Shown piece by piece: positions 12,932 through 24,798 of a stretch of DNA of 64,000 bases. Positions within the stretch are counted from its first letter, which is position 1, and each line of letters starts with the position of its first letter. Source of the DNA: Sistotremastrum niveocremeum HHB9708 (Eukaryota; Basidiomycota; Agaricomycetes; Sistotremastrales; Sistotremastraceae). A program made the position numbers and the translations under genes. Where the stretch lies: the NCBI GenBank assembly GCA_001630475.1, contig KV419407.1, forward strand, positions 248,001 to 312,000. Direction: 5' to 3'. The notes under the pieces were generated by a model. The model worked only from the letters and a program-made list of their open reading frames with translations, was not told where the DNA came from and ran no database searches.

Positions 12932-15900
12932 ATGGCAACCACGGAGGCGCCATGCTTCACCATGATATGGGACGATGCCTCAGAGATACCCTCCACCCAG
13001 GAGCTCAGAAGTGCTCTCGAAAAGGGTTCTGACGAGGTCAAACAAGAGACTCTGAAGAAGATCATCCTTGCTACCCTCAATGGCAGCCCGCAGGCAAGAC
13101 CAGTATTATCCTGTTATACCTCTTTGGTTGCTGAAATCCCTTTTAGCCTGCTCTGCTCATGCCGATTATCCAATTTGTACTCCCATCACGGAACAAAGCT
13201 CTGAAGAAGCTACTTCACTTTTACTGGGAAGTCTGTCCCAAGCATGATGAAAACGGAAAACTGAAGCAGGAAATGATCCTTGTTTGGTGCGTCGAAACCC
13301 TGGAACTGATCAGTCGAACACTTGAGCTGACAGACACTCTAGCAATGCCATCAGAAATGACCTCGTACGACTCCCACCGAAACTGGACAGCGCGATGAAC
13401 TAACACCTATGCAGCAACACCCCAACGAATATATTCGAGGAGCCACTCTTCGGTTCCTGCAGAAAATCACTGACCCCGAGCTACTCGAACCTCTTATCCC
13501 AACTTGCCGCTCATGCTTAGAACACCGTCATTCCTACGTTCGCAAAAACGCAGTGTTTGCCGTGTACACCATATACCGCGACTTTGAACATCTCCTCCCA
13601 GACGCGCCCGACCTAATCCAAACCTTCTTGGCTGCCGAATCTGATTCCATATGCAAACGAAACGCCTTTGTGTTCTTGGTCAATTGCGCAATGCCCAAAG
13701 CGGTTGAGTATGTACTCTCGGTCTACGACCAGATCTCTGGCTTTGATGAGCTCTTGCAACTGAGTATCATTGATCTTCTCCGGAAGGATTCCATCGGTGA
13801 TTCGGCTCACAGGGTATGCATGTTTTACACCCGTTTTCTCACTCTTGCAGTTAACGAGCCACTAGCCTCGATATATCCGATGCATTCTAGAGTTGCTCAA
13901 TGCATCTTCTCATACTGTCAAATACGAGGCTGCAACGACACTGACAACGCTGACTCAGAATCCTGTTGCCATCAAAGGTGAGAAAGCTTCCCGCATCTGC
14001 GCTGCACTTCTCATGTTCTTATAGCTGCGGCATCTTGTTTCATCGAACTCGTTGCGAAGGAATCTGACAATAACGTCAAACTGATTGTGCTCGACCGATT
14101 GGACGCTCTTCGCTCAAAACACGAGCATGTCTTGGATGGCTTGGTTATGGATATTGTACGCGTCGTTGCAAGGTGAACCTACCTGATGAAACAGTGCGTC
14201 GATCTTTATTGATGCATCTCTTTAGTTCCGACATGGAAGTACGGAGAAAAGCCCTTGCTATTGCACTTCCTATGATCTCAGCTCGAAACGTCGAAGAGGT
14301 CGTGACCTTCCTCAAGAATCAGCTCGTGAAGACCCGTGATGAAGAGCAAGAGAAGGTATGTAATATCTCAGTATTCACCTCGGAAGTCGCTCATTCATGC
14401 CATAGGCTGCGGAGTATCGTCAACTTCTCATCCAGTCAATTCATGTATGCGCGATCAGATTTTCTGAAGTGGCATCTAGTGTTGTACATGCGCTCATGGA
14501 ATTCCTCGGCGATGCAAACAGCTCATCTGCTACTGACGTGATTGGCTTTGTGAGAGAAGTAGTTGAGAAATTCCCTGAACTCAGACAATCCATCACGGAG
14601 AGGCTTTTGGAGCACTTATCTAGCATCAAGGCTGGTAAGGTTTTCCGCGGTGCCCTTTGGATAGTTGGAGAGTATTGCACTGAGGAGCAAGGTGAGTGAA
14701 ATCCATCACCGTCCTGTCGTTTCTAAACTCGTGGTAGACATTCTTGCTGCATTTGAAGAGATAAGGAAGGTCATTGGAGAAATCCCAATACTAGCGGCTG
14801 AACAGGTACTTGATATGTATCTTATCATAATGTCGACTCACCTCCGCGCTAGCTCTTATTGGAATCTGCCGATACGACAGAGGAGGGGCCAAAAGACGAT
14901 CGACCCATAAACCGCACTCGTGTCCTTGAAGATGGCACTTATGCCACTGAAACCATTTATTCAACGAGTGCTAATGCGGAAAAATTGGCGGCGGTCAAGT
15001 CTGCTGCCAAACCCGCCTTGCGGGGTAAGGGTTATTTGTTTCGCGAGCATTTCACTGTCTTATCACTGTGTCAGCCCTTATCTTGTCTGGGGACTACTAC
15101 ACTGGTGCTGTCTTGGCTGCAACCCTGACCAAACTACTACTGCGTCTTTCAAAAATCAGTGCTGACGTCCAGGCCTTGAATGGCTTCCGGGCGGAAGCGA
15201 TGCTTATCATGATCTCAATAATCCGCGTTGGACAATCAGAATTCGTCACGATGCCGATCGATGAGGATTCTCAGGATCGAATCTTGCAGTGCGTACAGAG
15301 CTTGAGTGAACTAGATGGACAGCCAGCGGTGGAGGAGATCTTCCTTCACGATACCAAAGCAGCTTACGCGCAAATGGTTTCCAACGAAGAGGTAAATACA
15401 TGTAATTCTCACCTTGACTGGCACTCAACTTCAATCCAGAAAAAAGCGGCTGAGAAGAAAGAGAAAGAGACAAAAGTTGTGGCTATCCAAGTGGACGATT
15501 TGATCAGCTTCCGTCAATTAGTCAAGAAAGGCTCGCTACAAGTTGACGAAGTGAGTTATCTCCGGTCTCAATTGACAAACGCCGCTAAATGTCCGATTAG
15601 TTCGAACAGGACGTCAATAGAGCAACTGGCTCGGGCACTGTCCAAGAAAGCGTAACTTCGAACTTGAAGAAGATTCACCAGCTTACTGGTGAACATATAT
15701 CCTTTGTCATAGCTGCATCTCTCTCAATGTTCCCTCTACTATAGGCTTTACTGACCCCATATATGCCGAAGCTTACGTCAAAATTCACGGCTTTGACATT
15801 CTGCTAGGTATGTCCTCTGGTTGTTGGGGCTCTACGTTGTTGCTGATCGCGATCAGATGTGTTGCTCGTAAATCAGACCAGTGATACTATGCAGAATCTA

Positions 15901-16696
15901 TGCTTGGATTTTTCGACTCTGGGAGACCTCAAGTTAGTTGAGCGGCCTTCGACCCATACAATCGGTCCCCATGGATTCCTGAGCGTGAAAGCGACCATCA
16001 AGGTTTCATCGACGGAGACCGGCGTCATATTCGGCAATATTTTGTGGGAAGGTCCCAATCTGACTGAGAACTGTGTTATCCTAAGCGACATGCATATCGA
16101 TATTATGGATTACATCAAGCCATCTTCGTGCAACGAAGCTCAAGTATGATCATATCCGCTGTGACAATCCATTTGGCTAATGTCTTCCTTTTCAGTTCCG
16201 TAGTATGTGGACTGAATTCGAGTGGGAGAACAGGGTCAATGTTGTGACTACCATGACGTACGTAGATGAAAGCTCAGCAAGCTTCGTCCTCATATTTTGT
16301 CTAGGGATCTGCATTCTTACCTTCAACACATCATGAAATCGACCAATATGGCCTGCCTAACGCCTGACGCTGCAATGTCGGGAGAATGCGACTTCCTTTC
16401 TGCAAACTTATGTGCTCGAAGCGTGTTCGGTGAGTGGACCAAAGCATCCCTTCCCTTTCTTTCAATTGAAACAACTACCTTCAGGCGAGGACGCTTTGGC
16501 CAATATCAGCGTCGAGAAGACGGAAGACGGCACGATCGTTGGCCATGTCCGTATTCGAAGTAAAACCCAGGGCATTGCCCTGTCTCTCGGCGACAAAATC
16601 ACTCAGGGTAAGCTCACTATCCTGTGTACACATTGGCCGTTCTCACTTTTCTCTTCCATTTTAGCTCAAAAGCGAGAGGCCATACCCCTGGCGTAG
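12932..16696 (+). CDS. SEC26: Coatomer subunit beta (beta-COP)
   Basis: Nineteen exons give 948 residues, the normal Sec26 length. They start at 12932 and end at 16696, with boundaries such as 12932-13093, 13147-13286, 13343-13364, 13415-13813, 15601-15688, 15857-16143 and 16665-16696. The N-terminal adaptin-like solenoid contains [16 protein letters not shown] and [18 protein letters not shown]. The beta-coatomer appendage follows, ending [13 protein letters not shown]. Beta-COP is a core subunit of the COPI coat for Golgi-to-ER and intra-Golgi traffic. The first intron uses a GC donor (CAG/gcaaga, 13094) with a normal TAG acceptor at 13146; joining there yields [13 protein letters not shown] as in the family. 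Other introns are 47-58 bp GT-AG. Confidence 0.96.
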
Positions 16697-16827
16697 TTCT
16701 AATTTCGCACTTGACTGTCCTCTCTGTAGACTTGGTCTTTATGTATTACGTCAGCAATTAATCTCCGCTTGGTTTGGTGCTGTTGACGAAGCTTGCACAC
16801 CACTTTCTGACGAACTCGAATTCTCTG

Positions 16828-17556
16828 ATGATGCTGTGTCTACGACGCCTCTCCATTCTTCCCTTCATCGTTTCCCTTGTTTTGAGTGAACAAGTCCCAA
16901 TGACTGCATACGACAATTCCAACGACGTCACATTGGCGGATATCCTCACTATCGAACGTTCCGCTTCCATCTTCTACTCTTATGCCCGGGAGACAGATAT
17001 TAGTCTCCAGTTGGTTGATGAAAGTCGGAACTTGACCATCTTTGCACCGACCAATAGGGCCGTTGTTGCATTGCCACGAAAACCGTGCGTTACCAGAAGC
17101 CATCCCGATCTGAGCTCCTGACTGAGAACAACCCATTAGACATCAGGGACCGCCAGACGTTGTCGTCTCTCCCGAGATATCAGAACAACAGCTGGATGAG
17201 ATGTCGAAGAGCCATGTCGAAAAATGGATTACGGCCCATATAATTCCGGTACGCCGCAGTAAACTTTCAGTCCATACGGCCTCTCAAGATTATGATAGCA
17301 ATCCGTCAATCTATCATCTGGTCAAAGCTATGATACTCTCCTTCCCGGCACGTCAATCAGTTTCTGCGTAGTGAAGACCGCCTCGAAGGACGAGCCTGAG
17401 TGGAAGCAATACACCATTTGCCCTGACATCCCAATCCTATCTGTAAAGCAGGTAAATTCAGGTCCTCTGTCGCCATTTTATTCAGCTATTCACGCGTCAC
17501 TTTCGCAGGCATCGAATGGCGTGTTATATCTCATCGACGGCACCATTGAGGGATAA
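16828..17556 (+). CDS. Secreted single fasciclin (FAS1) domain protein
   Basis: Four exons (16828-17084, 17140-17248, 17299-17451, 17509-17556) give 188 residues. The start at 16828 yields a signal peptide (MMLCLRRLSILPFIVSLVLS). An upstream in-frame ATG at 16774 would bury the signal behind 18 residues, so I prefer 16828. FAS1 features are the ADILTIERSASIFYSYARE helix region, the NLTIFAPTNRAV box and the C-terminal SNGVLYLIDGTI strand. FAS1 proteins are extracellular or cell-surface adhesion modules. There is one domain and no GPI tail, so it is probably secreted or periplasmic. It lies 131 bp after SEC26 on the same strand with no functional link evident. Confidence 0.88.
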
Positions 17557-17670
17557 TTCATGATCTCCAGCTGTACAACATTCTATTCCTTATAATTTAG
17601 GTCCACCTGTATGACAACGTTGTATTACTAGACATGTTTGTATCCTTCAGCTTACTGCATTTTTCGAGCA

Positions 17671-19269
17671 CTAGAGGTCCTCTTTGTCGTGAAGTAATTG
17701 GGTTGGCGGAGGCAATTCCTGCAGCCAACTCCACAACAATCTGTTGAACGTTTCGGGTGCTTCAAGTTGCGGCCAGTGAGCAGAGCGGACCGCCTGTGAA
17801 GCCATGTCAGCCGGTGATGTGGAGTGAGTAATGTTGGCTGACCTCAGTTCGGTGGTTTGCCAAGAATTTGTCTGACTGAAGCATACCCGCGACTACATGC
17901 CAATTTGCGACGGGATCCTAGACGAACTAGATTCAGAGTCAATCTCGATGAGGGAGCCATGCTACCGACCTCCGTCGGATAAATTGACAAGGTCGGCTGT
18001 GATATTGTAAAATTGCCCTGGTCGTGACTAAATGCGTGGGATTGTAACCGGTTCTGTGACAAAGTTAAAATGCGCCATATAATTTTGAAGGACTACGTAC
18101 GGTGTGTGTATAGAATTGAAGTGCTGCCGAACAACAGAGTGAGTGAAGGGATGTCACTTGAGATGATAAAACGTACTGTTGTCAAATTGCTGGATGGAGT
18201 ATTGTTCCACGATGTAATCTTCTTCGTTTGCCGACAAGAGCGAGGATGGCGGGATCTACAAAGGGGTTTGAGGTTCTAAACCCCACGACCGAGGGGCGCA
18301 CTGACTATATCATATTCCTTCCAGGCGTCGAGGAACGATGTATCAGACATTAAAGCTGCTTTGGGGCGTGGCGAATCTATAGATCTGTATGTCGAACGCA
18401 GTGATCGTCGAATATCGCGATTAAGTTCGGCCACAGCCTCAGCTGTTCGCTTTTGAAAGTAGACCTGGAGCGACGGACGTTATATAAGGCGAATCTTATG
18501 AGGGTCGGTATTACGCACTTGGTAAGTCAGAGTCTTCAGATGCACCGCCAATTGCTCAATCGGCGTGAAAGGGCCCGCTGATGTGATATACTGACGGCCG
18601 CCATGATGAACGATTCTGGAAAAATATCGTGAGCGACTCACTGGAACTACAACTCCCACAGCCGCTTCGAATAAATCTGGTCTCATCCGTGCTGCTTCCC
18701 AGCAAATTTGGGAACCCCAATCGTGCCTGAGCAAAGTCTCAGACCAAGAGAGGCATAGGCAGGATTTCCGAACATACCCAATACAGACAGCCTTTGATAC
18801 TTTTCGATCCTCAAGGATACACGCTAGGTCTCCGACGAAGTCACCCATTGTTCCTGAGGACTCGACATCTCCTGGATGGGTAGAGCCTCCAAACCCACGA
18901 GTATCCGGGATGAGAAGGTGGTAATCTTGCTGAAACTCGATGATTTGATTGGCCCATGTACTCCATAGACCTGGCCATCCGTGGACTAAGATGAGCGTTC
19001 GAGGGGCCGAAAGATTCAACTCCACGAAAGCTGGAGAAATCATGATCAACCTCGATCTAATGACTGAAACAAGGACAGTTCTTACATATGTCTATGTCTT
19101 TCTTCTCATCTGTTCGTCTGTTGAACGCTTGGCATTGGACGACACGTTTGGGATAGGCTCTTGGGTCAAACCCAATCTGACTCTGGTCATGAAAGACCTC
19201 TTGTTCCGAGGCCGCAATTACAAGAGTGGCAAGAGCGGCGGATAGCAGATGATGCGTTGAGAAAATCAT
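17671..19269 (-). CDS. Secreted alpha/beta hydrolase, epoxide-hydrolase-like
   Basis: The gene has several exons on the minus strand, from an ATG at 19269 to a TAG at 17671-17673. The N terminus is a signal peptide (MIFSTHHLLSAALATLVIAA). The core has the oxyanion motif LVHGWPGLW, the region PDTRGFGGSTHPGD, and the nucleophile elbow GHDWGS with Asp as nucleophile, as in epoxide hydrolases and haloalkane dehalogenases. A lid and a C-terminal AHWPQLEAPETFN supply the catalytic histidine. The elbow is split by an intron (donor in ATTGG/gtatgt). The first intron acceptor is uncertain: tctccag gives DISFVELNLSAP, whereas tgtttcag would add about ten residues. Substrate and secretion are inferred. 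Exact exon ends in the lid region are not certain. Confidence 0.85.
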
Positions 19270-20272
19270 GAAGATGATGTCAGAATAAGGCGTCCCCTCT
19301 GTGCAGGACAAGTAGCATATATTGAGTCTCTTAAAGGAATTGGCTCCAAGTTGATCGGACCCTGCAGGGCGGTTCTCCGTCCATCCTTAAGACTGGGGCT
19401 GTGATCGGGGCTGCATTACACCGTTTCGGCGACTCGGTTTGGCTCACAAGAAACCGAAAATCCGTATCATTGAAGGTCGGGACACCGCAGAAATCGCCAG
19501 CCTGATGCTAGGCACGGATACGGTGCGTTTCTGCCAATACTGGCACCGAGTGTGCAGCGCATAGCATTTCCTGGATCTGGGGGATAGCGAAAGCGCAGAT
19601 AACAGCTATTTTCGTGAGCAGCCACGTTCATTGTCGTTGACGAAGCCCATTGGATAAGTCGTCTGCGAGAAGGAGACGAAGAAGGTTGCGATAGCGCCGG
19701 TTCAGGGTTGCGTTTCCTTCCTTGTTCCCACCGCTCATGGCATCTGACGACCCCCCCAAAGCACGCCTGCATCGACTCAAACAGGCACCCAAAGGTGAAG
19801 ATCTTCCCTGCTTTTAGGACGCTGATGATCCCTTCGTGTTCCCTATTATACGACGTGTCTTTAGACGCGAGTGAGATCACGCACGGGTATTTCTGAGTCC
19901 TCATCTTGTCTTGAGCATTCTTGCTTATATTCTTGCACATTCTGACTTGAACTTGATTTTCTAGGTGGACTCTTTGTGACACCGCTTTTGAAGACCTACC
20001 GAAGATCTTGAGACTGTCTGGTGATTGGATGCCCAGAGGGTCACTGTTCACCGTTTTACTTCCGTTCACGATGTTCGTTCGTTCATGATGAAATGTCAAT
20101 GCTCGGACAGTCCTATGTCCATAGATGAAATATATCATTCTTATATTTTTGAGATGCTGTGTGTGGAGAACGATGTCAATATTAATACTGCCTGCTGAGT
20201 AGTAAACTCGAGTCAACCCAGGTTAGGTTGAGTCGTCTCCCCGGCGTCAATGTTGTCGTCCATGGCTGCGAA
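19270..20272. other. Divergent intergenic region, 1 kb
   Basis: This lies between the divergent epoxide-hydrolase-like and Mdm1-like genes, so it should hold both promoters. It also contains a long minus-strand open frame, listed separately as a candidate orphan gene. I see no repeats or known RNA. Confidence 0.5.
19467..20138 (-). CDS. Candidate orphan protein, no family recognised
   Basis: An uninterrupted minus-strand frame of 224 codons starts at an ATG at 20138; without the ATG requirement it opens a further 26 codons upstream. It does not overlap any supported gene, so it is not a shadow of a coding frame. The product would be basic, with a Ser/Pro/Arg patch (PSSSPSRRRL) and Cys-rich C-terminal third, no signal peptide and no domain I know. 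An open frame this long is uncommon by chance at this base composition. Composition alone is not persuasive, and it lies in the expected promoter zone of the two flanking genes. Alternatives are a chance frame or a relic of an older gene. Confidence 0.3.
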   Translation of the reverse strand: MIYFIYGHRTVRALTFHHERTNIVNGSKTVNSDPLGIQSPDSLKIFGRSSKAVSQRVHLENQVQVRMCKNISKNAQDKMRTQKYPCVISLASKDTSYNREHEGIISVLKAGKIFTFGCLFESMQACFGGVVRCHERWEQGRKRNPEPALSQPSSSPSRRRLIQWASSTTMNVAAHENSCYLRFRYPPDPGNAMRCTLGASIGRNAPYPCLASGWRFLRCPDLQ

Positions 20273-23200
20273 ATGAATGCGGCGCTCTATGCTCGTTCTG
20301 CCTTCGCAATTGGCTTGATAGCCATCGTATACCCATTTCTTGCTCGCATATGGCGTTCACCACTAGCTCTGATATTCATCCTGCCTCCATTTCTTGGCCT
20401 GTGTCTTGTGATATTGGTGTTCTCCAACATCCTCATAGGTCTACTGTTGGATAAATACCCCGAAACGACACGAGAGCCAAAGACACATGCTGCTCGACCC
20501 TTGGCTTTCTCCACCCCCGCAGCATGGCAGGCTGCTACGACTCGTTCGCGGTGGGAGCTTCGATCCCCCCATCTCCTGAAACCACTGCTGCCAGAGCTTC
20601 CTGGAACATCTGGGGCTTTAAATGACCTCATGATCTTGATCGTTCGTGATTTCGTCCTCACCTGGTACACAGATATCTCTTCGTCGACAACCTTCCCCAC
20701 TGCAATCTCTTACACCCTTCATGGCACACTGAATAATCTCCTCAACCGCGTTGCTGGATTGGATATTCCCGATTTAATCGTTTATCGAATTCTTCCTAAA
20801 ATCACTGCGCATGTCGAGCAATTCCGACAGTCAGAGACAGCTCTGCGTGGCGCCGGATTGGAACGACACTTGACGCAGTCCGATGAGCTTGACATTTTGC
20901 TCGCAGGACGATATGCCGCCAATGGTGGAAAGCTTCACCCCGCCATCAGCAATCTCTCTACGATGTCCACAAGACAGAGCGAAGAAGCACATCTTCGATC
21001 GCTCCTAGCAAAGGCGTTACCTCTATTAATGCCTCCCAGTGAGGCGTCTAGTCCTGCAGTGCTCAATGCCACCCGCGAAATCCTCGCATGTACGGTTTCA
21101 GCACCTGCAATCGACGTTCTCGCCGACCCTGACTTCTGGAATCGTTTAATTGACGACATGGTCAGTCAAATCGTGCTTTATACGAATCAGAGCCCCTTAT
21201 TCACGTCATTCACAGGCTGGAGCTGCTATCAGACAACAGTTGAGCAATATCCAAAACTTTCAGAGCTTTCCTTTGACAGGACTACCCACAGGAAAATGAT
21301 TTCAAGGGTACGACATGTGCTCGAGGTCGAGACCGCATCCCCGAGAGCAGCAGGGCGTACAAATCATGGTGCTTCTCGTTCAGAAAGCATAACCTCCAAG
21401 ACCGATCCGAAAAACTTCGAGTCTTTCCTGCGCAGTATCCGACGCATGGTGTCTTTGTTAGATGCTCGTCGTTTGCGGAATGATATTCTCCAAGAAATAC
21501 GGCGTATCAGATCATTGCTAGGTCACTCTCAAATTTCTTTATCCTGCCAATCATCTGACATTCTTCACAGCAAACCATGAGAATGACGAACAGATCAAAG
21601 GAGAGAGAACTGAGGAGGTTGTCGCATTCTTAGATCGGCTCTACACTGCCAAGAAGGAAATCGAAAACAGGATCTCTATATTGGGGGGCGTCGACGTTTC
21701 CGTGAATATTCGCCTTATTCTCGAAAATAGGAAAGGCTAACACCATCATAGCGATCTACACAAGACACAGAGCCGGCCGCTAAGCCAACTTTACGAGACA
21801 TCCTTATGAATCCAAGCTCCTTGTCGTACTACATGGAATACATGGATCGACAACGCAAAGCATTGTTGGTGCAGTTCTGGTTGACTGTGGAGAGTTTCAA
21901 GAACCCATTGGAGTACGTTGACTCGTCTGGATCCGAGGATGAAGAAGATACCAAAGATATCCATGACGCTACCTCGGTGGAGACTGTCAAGGAAGACTTG
22001 GAGATGTTATATAATACCTACTTTTCTCAGGACACCATTCCAGTCGCCCTCCAAGTGATTTCACCGAAATACGTCGATGCGATTCGTAACTTCGTGTTGG
22101 AGCCTTCCGAATCCACCCCCGCGAAAGCGAGGAAGGCACGCCACAGTATGTTCATGGCACAACGTCAGGCTGAACGCGACATGGAGCAATACTTTGGTGG
22201 ATTCGAGCAAAGCGGGTTGTGGTTCAGGGCAATCGATGATATTCCTGGGTTCAGCCAGAGCGCTTCGAGCAAGGCAACCAAAATTCCTCACCGAGAGCCT
22301 AGCCTTGCAACACCGGTTGCATCGCCTCCGGCACGACAAGGATATTCCGGGCCTACGATTTCGTTAGGGCCTGGTGCGCTACCGCGTCGCAGCGATAGCA
22401 TATCTCCCAGCGCAGGTCGCTCCCATCATAATTCGAAGGTCCGGGACTCATCGAGCTCCAGCACTTCTTCCATCGTCCGCCAGTCTCAGGATCCATCGCA
22501 TCTGGAGATCCTGGCATCGCCGCCTGGACGGTCTCCTCTCTTCAGCGATGATCTCTCCGAATCGATAACCCAAGAATCTGACCCCTTAAGCAAGTCCACC
22601 CAGATGGCCGCCATTCAGCGCGCGCTTTCTGATATCCTGGCCGAGGAAAACCTGTTCGAAACATCACAAAGTGATGCAAATTCGAGATCCGACGGAAGAC
22701 AGAGCATCACGTCTAGTCTACCTCAAACCCAAAGTCAACCGTTCCGAGATGGGGCGCCCGAGGATGACGAATTGGACACCCAGCCACCCGAGCATGAGTT
22801 AAGCCAGAGTTCCATGGAGACCTTCCACCCGGCGGGGCCTGGCGATCTTTTACTTTCTGTTGACATAGCGTACCTGGATTCAAAAATTCAGGATCTTCAG
22901 TCGCAAGACTCTATGATGGATGCGCTTATACGAAAGGCTGAGTTGACTGGGGATGAACAAGAATTACGCCTGCTTAGCAGATCCAAGATTGCGATGGCTA
23001 AAGAATTGAGGGAACTGACTTTTCAGAAGGCGCAATACGAACAACAGGAGCTTGACAATCGGCTGTTACCCGGACGTACAAGCATCAAAATTGCGACTTC
23101 GACAACTGAAGAAGTGGACGGCAAGCCGGTTGTCCGATACCTGATCGAAGTCAATCAATTAGGTGCGGATGGTACACATTCATCTGGTTGGGTCCTGGCG

Positions 23201-24422
23201 CGTCGTTACAATGAGTTTTTGGCGATGCACCAACGGTTGAGGGAGAAATACCTAGTTGTCCGACTTCTGGACTTCCCGGGAAAACGACTTGTGACTTCTA
23301 TGTCGTCTAGCTTTCTGGAATCGCGGAGAGTTGGCTTGGAGAAGTACATTCAGGTACGTGATATCTTGTCTCCTTTTCCCTCACACTCAGGCATACAGGA
23401 CAGAATCTGATTGCCCTTCCCTTGATCTGTGAAACCGAAGAGCTGCAGAGTTTTCTCTCCCGCGACTCACCATTACATGCAGCACATCACAGCCGCTCTC
23501 AAGGCTCAAAGCCACTCTCATCTGGCCAGGCTTTAATGCGCAGCATGTATAAAACCGTCACTCACAGTCTCGATGACATGCTCTTCGGACCATCTATGTT
23601 GGATGTTGTGATCCAGAGATTGACACGACAAGCTGCTGATTTCGCCGGTATCGTTGGCTCTGGCGTCCACGATGAAGATCTCGTTGCTCAAGCTTTCAGA
23701 GCGACGGGTCCCAGTGCTCCTGAAGAGCGCTTGTTGCGTCTAACCGGAGATCTCACGTCATTGGAGGGAGAAACCAGTGGCTCTTCCTTTTCTGCCCCGA
23801 TTTGTGACCTAATTTTAGCTATCTTCGAACTGAACCGGAAGAACAATTGGCTACGTCGACAAGCAGTTGTCATCATATTGCAACAAGTCTTAGGGGGTAC
23901 TATAGAAAGGTTGGTCGATGCTTTTCCCTTGAACGCTGTCCTAATGATCTGTCCAGGAAATTCAGAGATACCTTCAAGACCTTCGCCTCGGATTCAAGCC
24001 TTGTCTCCTTACTCAACACGTTCCGCGATGCCCTTTGGCCTGGCGGGCAATTCAAGACTAATAATACTCCGCGGACGCCCGAAGAGCGCATGACTACACG
24101 CCAAAGTGCTAACAGGAAACTTTCTGCTCTGATTCCAGGTGAATAGAACAAGCAGATGGAACAAGCGGTCGTACTCATGATCTCGATAACACACAGACCT
24201 CGCGGCTAACATGATCGGTCGTTCAAATGCACGCTATGGTGCGATACGCATATTTGCTGTGCTCCAAAATCGGCGCCTTAACCAACATATAATTTATACC
24301 ATAATTGACGAGGTAAGGGTGTACGTCAATTGTTCCATGTTCAGTCGATTAAGGCAGCTTAGGTCTTTTCGGCCCTGTTTCCTGAGACTACCATGGACAC
24401 TCATGAAGTGACAATCTCGTGA
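20273..24422 (+). CDS. MDM1: Mdm1/SNX13-like sorting nexin (PXA-RGS-PX-Nexin_C)
   Basis: Nine exons give 1245 residues: 20273-21160, 21216-21238, 21292-21521, 21571-21701, 21752-23353, 23404-23909, 23957-24138, 24197-24312, 24363-24422. Order: two N-terminal membrane segments (about residues 8-60), PXA domain, RGS-like domain (TLRDILMNPSSLSYYMEYMD), a long Ser-rich linker, PX domain (VRYLIEVNQLG to FPGKRLV), and Nexin_C ending with the conserved FAVLQNRRLNQHI block. This is the Mdm1/Snx13/Snx14/Snx25 layout. These are ER-anchored proteins that bind endosome or vacuole phosphoinositides and tether nucleus-vacuole or ER-lipid-droplet contacts. An upstream in-frame TTG at 20228 is not used; the ATG at 20273 begins the membrane anchor. 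Exon 2 is 23 bp. Confidence 0.95.
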
Positions 24423-24562
24423 GCTGCTTAATTGCAGTACCAACATTACATACCACTTTCGATATAATCGCTGTGATGATCATTCCTATCTTGTACTGCT
24501 AGCAATATGTTCTGCCTCACAGACTTCAGACTAGAATGCTATGAAAGGAAGTCCTTCAACAT
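24423..24562. other. Spacer between MDM1 and tRNA
   Basis: This 140-bp AT-rich spacer contains the MDM1 3' UTR and the upstream flank of the tRNA gene. Nothing else is supported. Confidence 0.4.
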
Positions 24563-24644
24563 GACCCGATAGTTCAGTGGTAGAATGTGTGATTCCAGCT
24601 TCGGAAGTTCCACAAGGTCGTCCGTTCAATCCGGGCTCGGGTCA
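24563..24644 (+). tRNA. tRNA with short intron, probably tRNA-Trp(CCA)
   Basis: The acceptor arms GACCCGA and TCGGGTC pair perfectly over 7 bp. The D arm is GTTC-AGTGGTA-GAAT and the T arm GTCCG-TTCAATC-CGGGC. The internal A box (TAGTTCAGTGG) and B box (GTTCAATCC) fit Pol III consensus. T runs (CTTTTG, then CTTTTTG) follow within 15 bp as terminator. The anticodon loop reads TTCCAG, giving CCA after U33, with about 10 extra bases before the 3' stem, taken as an intron after position 37. The anticodon stem TGTGA/CCACA has one A-C mismatch at the loop-closing position, so the isotype is tentative; a Gly(TCC) reading aligns worse. A degenerate or tRNA-like copy is possible. Confidence 0.7.
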
Positions 24645-24685
24645 TTCTTTTGTTCTTTTTGTATCAAGCATCTCCCGCATTGATT

Positions 24686-24702
24686 GGGGGGCGAAGCCCC
24701 CC
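24686..24702. other. Perfect 7-bp GC hairpin with GAA triloop
   Basis: GGGGGGC-GAA-GCCCCCC is a perfect inverted repeat 42 bp after the tRNA. In RNA it would be a very stable hairpin. Function is unknown; it may belong to a degraded mobile element or a structured transcript. Confidence 0.85.
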
Positions 24703-24748
24703 ACTATGAACTACCCGGGCGATTTCATCAGGGTCCTTGACAGCACGT

Positions 24749-24798
24749 ATTCCCACGTAACCTAAAATTCCCACGTAACATAAAATTCCCACGTAGCC
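24749..24798 (+). repeat. Tandem repeat, 18-bp period, about 2.8 copies
   Basis: The core ATTCCCACGTA recurs exactly at 24749, 24767 and 24785, with AAC or GCC after it and CTAAA/ATAAA spacers. Each unit carries CCCACGTA, which includes a CACGT half-E-box-like core. No other copies were noticed in the window. Confidence 0.9.

Noticed and set aside
16774-16827. Upstream ATG for the fasciclin protein
   Set aside because: It would place 18 polar residues before the signal peptide; the ATG at 16828 gives a normal secretory N terminus.
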